Made by a program: the position numbers and the translations under genes
Notes under the pieces: model-generated
Seen by the model: only the letters and a program-made list of their open reading frames with translations
What the model was told of the DNA's origin: nothing
The model's database searches: none
Shown here: piece by piece, positions 57,940-64,000 of the stretch
How positions within the stretch are numbered: position 1 is the stretch's first letter
How the letters are laid out: every line of letters begins with the position of its first letter
From: CAG-390 sp045543615
GTDB taxonomy: Bacteria; Bacillota; Clostridia; Oscillospirales; CAG-272
Reading direction: 5' to 3'
Assembly (NCBI GenBank): GCA_045543615.1
Contig: JAZPXL010000020.1
Location: forward strand, 31,470-95,469
Length of the DNA stretch: 64,000 nucleotides

Positions 57940-60900
57940 ATGAAAAATGAAAATTATTATTATTTGGGTCTGGATATCGGTACGGATTCCGTAGGATATG
58001 CCGTGGCGGATGAGGAGTATAACCTCTTGAAGTTCAGAGGAGAGCCTATGTGGGGCGTGCATCTGTTTGATGAAGCTATGCTTGGTGAGGAGAGGCGTAG
58101 CTTCAGAGTGGCTCGCAGAAGGCTTGACCGCAGACAGCAAAGGGTGCGTTTACTTAGGGGAATATTCGCACTTGAGATAGCTAAGCTTGATCCACACTTT
58201 TATCGACGGATAAAAGAAAGCGCGCTTTGGCGTGAGGATGCAAGTGACAGGTATTGTCTGTTTGCAGATGATGGCTTTACTGATGTGGAATATCACAAGC
58301 AGTATCCCACTATTCATCACCTGATCTGTGAGCTTATCGATAATCCCTCGCCTCACGATGTTCGTCTGGTCTATCTCGCTTGCGCGTGGCTTGTGGCGCA
58401 CAGAGGTCATTTTCTCAGCGATGTGTCCAAAGACAATGTTGAGGAACTTTTGAACATCAAGACGAGCTACGACGGCTTTATGGAATTCTTTGGGGACATC
58501 AAGCCCTGGACGGTAGAGCCACAATCTTTTGGAGATGTGCTGAAAAAGCAAATTGGTATTACTGCAAAATACCGTGAATTGTGCCGTCTTTTGTTTGACG
58601 CGCCTAAAGCACCCAAGGACTCAAACGGCGAATATCCTTACAGCATAGAACATACTCTGAAATTGCTCTGTGGCGGTAAGGCTTCTCCAAAGGATCTGTT
58701 TAGTAAAGAAGAGTACGCAGAGCTGTCATCATTTACACTCAATGGTTCTGAAGACGAGCTTGCAGAGCTTCTTGGCGCAATTGGCGACGACGCAGACTTT
58801 GTGCTTGCGCTCAAATCACTTTATGACTGGTCGGTTCTTGCTGACATTCTTTCGGGCGCAGAGTATATTTCAAAAAACAAAGTTGAAATTTTTTCTCAGC
58901 ACAAAAAGGACTTGAGGATACTTAAACAAATTGTTCGCAAATATGTGCCCGAAAAATACAAGGCTGTGTTTCGTGACGAAAGTGTAGCCGGATATGCTTC
59001 TTATTCTAAATCAGGCAAGCAAGAAGAGTTTTGCAAGTACATAAGAACCATACTCAAATCGGTTTCTCCCGATGATAATGACGCTGCTTGCTTTGAGGAT
59101 TTGATGCAACGTGCAGAAGCAGGAATACTTTGTCCCAAACAGGTAACAGGAGACAACCGTGTTGTTCCTTATCAGGTTTATTGGGTAGAGCTTCGTCGCA
59201 TACTTGAAAACGCATCGGGCTATCTTTCGTTCTTGAGCGAGCGCGATGAGGACGGTTATGTGACCAAAGACAAAATATTGTCAATAATGGAATTCCGAGT
59301 TCCGTACTATGTAGGCCCACTCAACAGCGACAGCAAGCGTCATTGGTTCGTGCGCAGAGAGGGAAAGACAGGACGCATACTGCCTTGGGACTTTGAGCAG
59401 ATGGTGGATCTTGACTTAAGCGAGCAGGCGTTTATTGATAAAATGACAAATACCTGCACGTATCTTCCCGACGCAGATGTTTTGCCAAAATGCTCGCTAT
59501 TGCACGAAAGATTTCAGGTGCTTAATGAAATCAACAGCCTAAGCGTTAATGGCGAGAGAATAACCGTTGCTCTTAAGAAACGAATTTTCAATGAACTGTT
59601 TTGCACCAGGAAGAAAGTGACGCTTAAAGCAATTAGGGACTTTCTCAAGAGAGAGGGCTTATATACGGAGGACGAGCTTAAAACTCTCGAGGGAGCTGAC
59701 GAAACGATAAAGAGCTCGCTTGCATCCTATCATATATTCAAAAATCTCATCTCATCAAAGCAGCTCTCCGAGGATGATGTCGAGGAGATAATCAAACGCT
59801 CTACATATACAGAGGAGCGCAGTCGTTTCACAAGTTGGGTATGGGCAAAATTCCCCCACCTTTCCGAAGATGACAAGAGACATATCTCAAGACAGAAATT
59901 CAAGGATTTTGCAAGGCTGTCGGGTAAGCTGTTGTGCGAAATATACGGCACAGAGAATGGTAGCGAAACCGGCGAGGCTATGTCCATAATCGAGAGAATG
60001 TGGAATGAAAATCTCAATTTGATGGAGATCCTTTCCGACAGATTCACATATAAGGAAGTAATAGAAAAGCTGAACGATGAATACTTCAGCACGCACACTC
60101 TAAGCCTTGACGAAAGACTTAAGAGTATGTGGATATCTAATTCCGTTAAGCGTGCAATTATTCGCACACTTGATATCGTGGGCGACGTGGTAAAAATCAA
60201 CGGCGCACCTCCAAAGAAGATATTTGTCGAGATGGCGAGAGGCAGCAAGGAAGATGAGCGAGGCAAGCGAACCAAATCACGCTATGAGCAGCTGAGGGAG
60301 CTGTACGCTTCCTGCGAGCTTGAAGAGGCTCGTGAGATGGAAGCAAGCCTTGAAAGCCTTGGCGAGGACAGGGACCGCAAGCTTCAGGGCGAAAAGCTGT
60401 TTTTGTACTATCTCCAGCTTGGACGCAGTATGTATTCGTTTACCCCCATAGATATTGAGCGACTTGGCGAAAAGCTATATGACATTGACCACATCTATCC
60501 TCAATCAAAGGTTAAGGACGATAGCCTTTGGAATAACAAGGTGCTTGTGCTATCGGAAGAAAACGGAGAAAAGGGAGATCGTTATCCCATATCAGAGGAC
60601 ATTCGCAAGAAGATGTACGGCTGGTGGAAGCAGCTTCTTGACCGTGGCTTTATTACGCCGGAAAAATTCAAGAGACTTACCAGACACACACCGTTTGATG
60701 AAAACGAGGAGTGGGGCTTTATCAACCGTCAGCTTGTAGAAACAAGACAGTCCACAAAGGCAGTTGCTACAATTCTGAGGGAAATGTTCCCTGATAGTGA
60801 GATAGTATATGTCAAAGCAGGTAGGGTATCGGATTTTAGACGGGATTTTGATATGCTCAAGTCCCGTGCTGTAAATGATTTGCATCACGCAAAGGATGCA

Positions 60901-61977
60901 TATCTCAATATCGTTGTCGGAAACGTGTATAACGAACGCTTCACGCACGAATGGTTTGTGGCAAACCGTGAACGGTATAATCTTAAGATAAAGACTTTGT
61001 TTTCAAGAGAAGTTGTTGTCAAGGGACGGAGAATCTGGAACGGCGGGGAGTCTGTTGGCAGAGTAAAGCAGATAATCCATCGCAACAACGCAATCCACCT
61101 GACGAGATATTCCTATTGCAGACACGGTGGCCTGTTCAATCAGCAGCCACTCTCTGCGGCAGAGGGACTTGTGCCGAGAAAGGCAAATCTCCCGACTGAA
61201 AAATACGGTGGATATAATTCAAAGACGGCTACATACTTTATGCTCGTCGCATTCACTCAGAAGAACAAGCGTGAGGTTATGTTCGTCCCCGTTGACTTGA
61301 TGTATGCAGACCGTATGAAGAACGAAGAGTCAGCAAAGGAGTATATCTGTGAGCAGATAAAGGAGATTACGGGAAAACCGATAAGCGATCCCAACTTCCC
61401 GTTAGGCCTCAGACCCATCAAGATCAACACCCTGCTTGTGTGTGACGGACTTTATATGACGCTGGCAAGTAAGTCAACAGGCGGTAAAAAAGTTGGAGTA
61501 TCCATTATGACTCCTCTGATTGTTGGTTATCGCTTTGAAAAATATATAAAGAGGCTTGAAAGCTTTGCTGAAAAGAAGAAGCAAAGCCCCGGAATTAAGC
61601 ACTCACAGTTCTTTGACCAGATTTCGTTTGCAGAGAATGAAGAGCTTTATATTGTGCTTATGGAAAAGCTTAAAGCTACAATTTTCTCAAAGAGACCTGC
61701 AAGCCCTATTGATGTAATTGCTTCGGGCTTTGAAAAATTCAAGAAATTAGATATGAATACACAAGTTGATGTGCTTTTGAGGATGGTAGCACTCTTTGGC
61801 AGGACAACGAATGGATGTGATTTGACCGCTTTGGGAGGAAAGCCGCTTTCGGGAGTTCCAACAATGAGCTCGTCTCTCAGTAACTGGACGAAGAAATATC
61901 AGGACGTGCGCATAGTCGACAGGAGTGCGTCGGGACTTTATGAGTCCCGCAGCGAAAATCTGCTTGAGCTTCTATGA
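57940..61977 (+). CDS. cas9: CRISPR-associated endonuclease Cas9 (type II-A)
   Basis: A 1345-aa RNA-guided DNA nuclease. RuvC-I is LGLDIGTDSVGYAV with Asp12, followed by an Arg-rich bridge helix (about 48-70, FRVARRRLDRRQQRVRLLRG) and the REC lobe to about 710. RuvC-II is FVEMARGSKEDER with Glu764. HNH is YDIDHIYPQSKV with His851 and a later Asn in LWNNKVLVL. RuvC-III is HHAKDAYLN with His983 and Asp986. The PAM-interacting region is C-terminal. All catalytic residues are intact. GGGAGG lies 9 bases before the ATG. The stop overlaps cas1 in ATGA. Confidence 0.98.
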   Translation: MKNENYYYLGLDIGTDSVGYAVADEEYNLLKFRGEPMWGVHLFDEAMLGEERRSFRVARRRLDRRQQRVRLLRGIFALEIAKLDPHFYRRIKESALWREDASDRYCLFADDGFTDVEYHKQYPTIHHLICELIDNPSPHDVRLVYLACAWLVAHRGHFLSDVSKDNVEELLNIKTSYDGFMEFFGDIKPWTVEPQSFGDVLKKQIGITAKYRELCRLLFDAPKAPKDSNGEYPYSIEHTLKLLCGGKASPKDLFSKEEYAELSSFTLNGSEDELAELLGAIGDDADFVLALKSLYDWSVLADILSGAEYISKNKVEIFSQHKKDLRILKQIVRKYVPEKYKAVFRDESVAGYASYSKSGKQEEFCKYIRTILKSVSPDDNDAACFEDLMQRAEAGILCPKQVTGDNRVVPYQVYWVELRRILENASGYLSFLSERDEDGYVTKDKILSIMEFRVPYYVGPLNSDSKRHWFVRREGKTGRILPWDFEQMVDLDLSEQAFIDKMTNTCTYLPDADVLPKCSLLHERFQVLNEINSLSVNGERITVALKKRIFNELFCTRKKVTLKAIRDFLKREGLYTEDELKTLEGADETIKSSLASYHIFKNLISSKQLSEDDVEEIIKRSTYTEERSRFTSWVWAKFPHLSEDDKRHISRQKFKDFARLSGKLLCEIYGTENGSETGEAMSIIERMWNENLNLMEILSDRFTYKEVIEKLNDEYFSTHTLSLDERLKSMWISNSVKRAIIRTLDIVGDVVKINGAPPKKIFVEMARGSKEDERGKRTKSRYEQLRELYASCELEEAREMEASLESLGEDRDRKLQGEKLFLYYLQLGRSMYSFTPIDIERLGEKLYDIDHIYPQSKVKDDSLWNNKVLVLSEENGEKGDRYPISEDIRKKMYGWWKQLLDRGFITPEKFKRLTRHTPFDENEEWGFINRQLVETRQSTKAVATILREMFPDSEIVYVKAGRVSDFRRDFDMLKSRAVNDLHHAKDAYLNIVVGNVYNERFTHEWFVANRERYNLKIKTLFSREVVVKGRRIWNGGESVGRVKQIIHRNNAIHLTRYSYCRHGGLFNQQPLSAAEGLVPRKANLPTEKYGGYNSKTATYFMLVAFTQKNKREVMFVPVDLMYADRMKNEESAKEYICEQIKEITGKPISDPNFPLGLRPIKINTLLVCDGLYMTLASKSTGGKKVGVSIMTPLIVGYRFEKYIKRLESFAEKKKQSPGIKHSQFFDQISFAENEELYIVLMEKLKATIFSKRPASPIDVIASGFEKFKKLDMNTQVDVLLRMVALFGRTTNGCDLTALGGKPLSGVPTMSSSLSNWTKKYQDVRIVDRSASGLYESRSENLLELL

Positions 61978-62858
61978 GCTGGCGTGTAGTTGTAATATCG
62001 AGTCGATGCAAGCTCGATCTCAAAATGGGCTATATGGTAGCAAGAGGGGAAGACACCAAGCGTGTCTTCCTCGATGAGATGGCTATGCTCGTTATTGAAA
62101 ATCCCGCCGTCTCCCTCAGTGGATGCTTGCTTGAGGCACTTGCAGAGAAGAAAATCCGTGTTGTGTTTTGCGACAGCAAGCGTTCACCTTATGCTGAGCT
62201 TGCGCCGTATTATGGCTCTCATGATTCCTCAAGAAAGGTCAGAACACAGGCCGACTGGGACAGGATGGTGATGGGTACTGTTTGGGCAGAGATCATATCG
62301 GAAAAAATACGCAAGCAGTCAAGCTTTCTTTCTGAGCTTGGAAAGACTAAGGAAGCAGAGCTTATTCATTCTTATCTCGGTCAGATTGAGATGTATGATT
62401 CAACAAATCGAGAGGGTCACGCCGCCAAGGTGTATTTCAATGCTGTCTTTGGTATGCAGTTTACAAGGAGTGCCGAATGCCCTACAAACGCAGCTCTTAA
62501 TTATGGGTACAGCACCATTCTGTCTGCATTTAATAGAGAGATAACGGCTTGTGGATATCTGACTCAGCTCGGAATTTTTCACTCTAATATGTTCAATCAT
62601 TACAATTTGAGTTGTGATCTTATGGAGCCTTATAGGGTGCTTGTTGACAGACGTGTGTGGGCGATGGATATGACTGAGTTCGGCAGTTCACACAAGCACG
62701 CTATGTGGGATATACTAAACGATTATGTTTATATCAATGACACAAGGCAAACTGTTCTCAACTCAATCAAGGTCTATTGCCACAGCGTTTTTGATGCGCT
62801 CAATGACAGAGACCCTTCAAGGATAAAATTTTATAGCTTATTGAGAGAGAAAGAATGA
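61974..62858 (+). CDS. cas1: CRISPR-associated integrase Cas1
   Basis: A 294-aa metal-dependent integrase subunit that inserts new spacers. The metal ligands lie in TNREGHAAKVYF (Glu147), LGIFHSNMFNHYN (His203) and LSCDLMEPYR (Glu218). It is the type II form, preceded by an N-terminal beta domain. Length is normal. It overlaps cas9 and cas2 by 4 bases each, so the four genes are one translationally coupled operon. Confidence 0.97.
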   Translation: MSWRVVVISSRCKLDLKMGYMVARGEDTKRVFLDEMAMLVIENPAVSLSGCLLEALAEKKIRVVFCDSKRSPYAELAPYYGSHDSSRKVRTQADWDRMVMGTVWAEIISEKIRKQSSFLSELGKTKEAELIHSYLGQIEMYDSTNREGHAAKVYFNAVFGMQFTRSAECPTNAALNYGYSTILSAFNREITACGYLTQLGIFHSNMFNHYNLSCDLMEPYRVLVDRRVWAMDMTEFGSSHKHAMWDILNDYVYINDTRQTVLNSIKVYCHSVFDALNDRDPSRIKFYSLLREKE

Positions 62859-63175
62859 GTTACAGATTTATGAGACTTTTGGTTTTTTTCGATCTTCCGA
62901 CAGAGACGAATGAGGACAAGCGAAATTACAGAAGATTTCGTCGCACACTCATTAAAAATGGGTTTATGATGCTCCAAGAGTCCGTCTATTGTCGTATGCT
63001 AATTACACCATCAGCCGAGCACGCCGTTATGGATATTATCAGAAAAAACAAGCCACCCGAGGGAACTGTTCAAATGCTTTCTGTAACGGAGAAACAGTTT
63101 TCAAAAATGGAGTATCTTGTGGGCGAGTATCACAGTGATATTGTGGACAGCGACGAAAGGCTGGTGATAATATGA
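62855..63175 (+). CDS. cas2: CRISPR-associated protein Cas2
   Basis: A 106-aa ferredoxin-like protein bridging two Cas1 dimers in the adaptation complex. LLVFFDLPTETNEDKRNYRRFRRTLIKNGFMMLQESVYCR holds the first strand with its Asp and the typical helix. Ends with VGEYHSDIVDSDERLVII. Overlaps cas1 and csn2 by 4 bases. Confidence 0.97.
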   Translation: MSYRFMRLLVFFDLPTETNEDKRNYRRFRRTLIKNGFMMLQESVYCRMLITPSAEHAVMDIIRKNKPPEGTVQMLSVTEKQFSKMEYLVGEYHSDIVDSDERLVII

Positions 63176-63846
63176 AGATAGCATATCCTGCTTTTTCTGA
63201 GCCTGTGGTGACAGATGGCGACGCCATACCCTGTCTTGTCATTGAAAACAGACGGTTGTTTCGCTCGTTTTTGGTAGATATGGCATCGGGAATTGATGGA
63301 ATGAAGAGTGATGTTGTGCTCTCGAGAGGCGATAAATTGCTCGATTTGTCAAAATATACAGAGGTGTTGACGAATTTTGTCAATTTTGATATCAACAAAA
63401 AGACACTCATAAACAAAATTATTGGTGAGCTTGAGAAAATGGCAGTTTCTCCCGAATACTATCTTAAAACTCAAGAGCTTCTCACAGAGATAGACAATGC
63501 CGTCAGCGACTGGGCTTTTTCCTTTGACTGTGATATTATACCAAGCAAAATTTCTGTTCCGTCTCTGATAAAGTCCGTAGGAATAGAACTGAGAGGCGAT
63601 TATGAGGGGATTTGTGGAGAAGTGGAAAAACTACTTGACTATATGGGGCTAGTGCGTGAGTTTGAGAGGGATAAGCTATTTGTCACTGTTAATATGAGGG
63701 CGTATTTTGATGACGAGATAATTGAACGCTTTCTTTTGAGCGCACGAGGTCACGAATTTAATATATTGATGCTCGAGTCACAGGCATACAAGAGACTGTC
63801 CATCGAAAAGCGCATCACGATTGATGAGGACTTGTGCGAATTTTGA
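63172..63846 (+). CDS. csn2: CRISPR adaptation protein Csn2
   Basis: A 224-aa protein marking the locus as type II-A. Csn2 forms tetrameric rings that bind free DNA ends during spacer acquisition. The N-terminus KIAYPAFSEPVVTDGDAIPCLVIEN and the coiled middle part (LINKIIGELEKMAVSPEYYLKTQELLTEIDNAV) match the short Csn2 form; the C-terminal FNILMLESQAYKRL closes the head domain. The stop is at 63846, next to the array promoter. Confidence 0.94.
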   Translation: MKIAYPAFSEPVVTDGDAIPCLVIENRRLFRSFLVDMASGIDGMKSDVVLSRGDKLLDLSKYTEVLTNFVNFDINKKTLINKIIGELEKMAVSPEYYLKTQELLTEIDNAVSDWAFSFDCDIIPSKISVPSLIKSVGIELRGDYEGICGEVEKLLDYMGLVREFERDKLFVTVNMRAYFDDEIIERFLLSARGHEFNILMLESQAYKRLSIEKRITIDEDLCEF

Positions 63847-63875
63847 TTGACTTTTCTTGGCTTTTGTGATATAAT
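63847..63875 (+). promoter_or_regulatory. Promoter of the CRISPR array (in the leader)
   Basis: TTGACT (63847-63852), 17 bases, TATAAT (63870-63875) with TGA extension. It begins directly after the csn2 stop. Confidence 0.88.
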
Positions 63876-63964
63876 TAAATTACAATTACTTACACTGAAC
63901 TCCTATATACTCTCAAGCCTCACGGCTTCGTAACCCGATTTCTGAATTTTGATTCAGATTTGAG
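63876..63964 (+). other. CRISPR leader
   Basis: A leader ending in ATTTGAG, immediately before repeat 1; this heptamer is the known leader-anchoring sequence of one type II-A group. 63908-63922 is complementary to 63961-63975 (14 Watson-Crick pairs and one G-U), so the leader RNA can pair with the leader end and the first 11 bases of the repeat. A small CTGAA/TTCAG hairpin lies at about 63942-63957. Confidence 0.88.
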
Positions 63965-64000
63965 GTTTGAGAGTAGTGTAATTTTATAGGGGTCTCAAAC
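63965..64000 (+). CRISPR. First repeat of a type II-A CRISPR array (array continues beyond window)
   Basis: A 36-bp repeat beginning GTTTGAGAGTAGTGTAATTT and ending ATAGGGGTCTCAAAC, reaching the last base of the window. It is matched by the anti-repeat in the tracrRNA, which shows that crRNA is transcribed rightward. No spacer is visible. Confidence 0.92.

Noticed and set aside
57940..63846. Novel or type II-C CRISPR system
   Set aside because: Cas9 size, the presence of csn2, the ATTTGAG leader end and the duplex architecture all fit ordinary type II-A.

Overview
The window looks like a chromosomal segment from a low-GC Gram-positive bacterium of the class Clostridia, probably an uncultured gut or rumen lineage. 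The evidence is HPr kinase, strong AAAGGAGG-type ribosome binding sites, many lipobox lipoproteins with Thr/Asp-rich linkers, a sortase-type surface protein, the rimO-pgsA pair, and near-consensus TTGACA-17-TATAAT promoters. No 16S rRNA or other marker allows a closer placement.

Layout. 0-7 kb: the end of a malic enzyme gene, hprK, a PrsA-like lipoprotein and two tandem GLUG-type surface proteins. 7-15 kb: an AraC regulator, then a carbohydrate operon (solute-binding lipoprotein, MDR dehydrogenase, Gfo/Idh oxidoreductase, modular GH5 lipoprotein, quinone reductase-like enzyme). 15-36 kb: mostly housekeeping genes, including a sugar phosphate transferase, three PHP-domain proteins, NAD(P)HX repair, ThuA, an M28 peptidase, enolase, thyA-folA, an aminotransferase, trpS, rimO, pgsA, a membrane glycosyltransferase-like protein and a FAD oxidoreductase. 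36.4-36.9 kb: five tRNA genes (Val, Asp, Phe, Gly, Cys) behind one consensus promoter.

Directly after tRNA-Cys comes an accessory zone (36.9-41.3 kb). Five small unrelated ORFs, mostly membrane or lipoproteins, each sit in a near-identical frame: a promoter/RBS module in front (TGCTATAATAA...AGAAAGGCGGTG) and a shared T-rich module behind the stop codon. Two intergenic gaps hold dense clusters of short hairpins with three-base loops, each built as two inverted halves. The zone ends in a broken AraC gene. I regard this cassette-like array as the least explained structure in the window. From 41 to 57.6 kb follow mostly single genes with their own promoters: BspA-type leucine-rich-repeat lipoproteins, a metzincin-motif lipoprotein, a DUF3267 membrane zincin, a GH127-like enzyme, an EEP-family lipoprotein, and two paralogous HTH-XRE membrane regulators flanking a SUFU-domain protein and sharing a 13-bp palindrome upstream.

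The right end (57.7-64 kb) is a complete type II-A CRISPR-Cas locus: tracrRNA on the minus strand, then cas9-cas1-cas2-csn2 with 4-base ATGA overlaps, a leader with its own promoter, and the first 36-bp repeat at the window edge. The tracrRNA promoter lies inside the cas9 ribosome-binding region, the likely cas9 mRNA leader is antisense to the whole tracrRNA, and the CRISPR leader RNA can form a 15-bp hairpin over the leader-repeat junction. The leader ends in ATTTGAG, the known type II-A anchor sequence.
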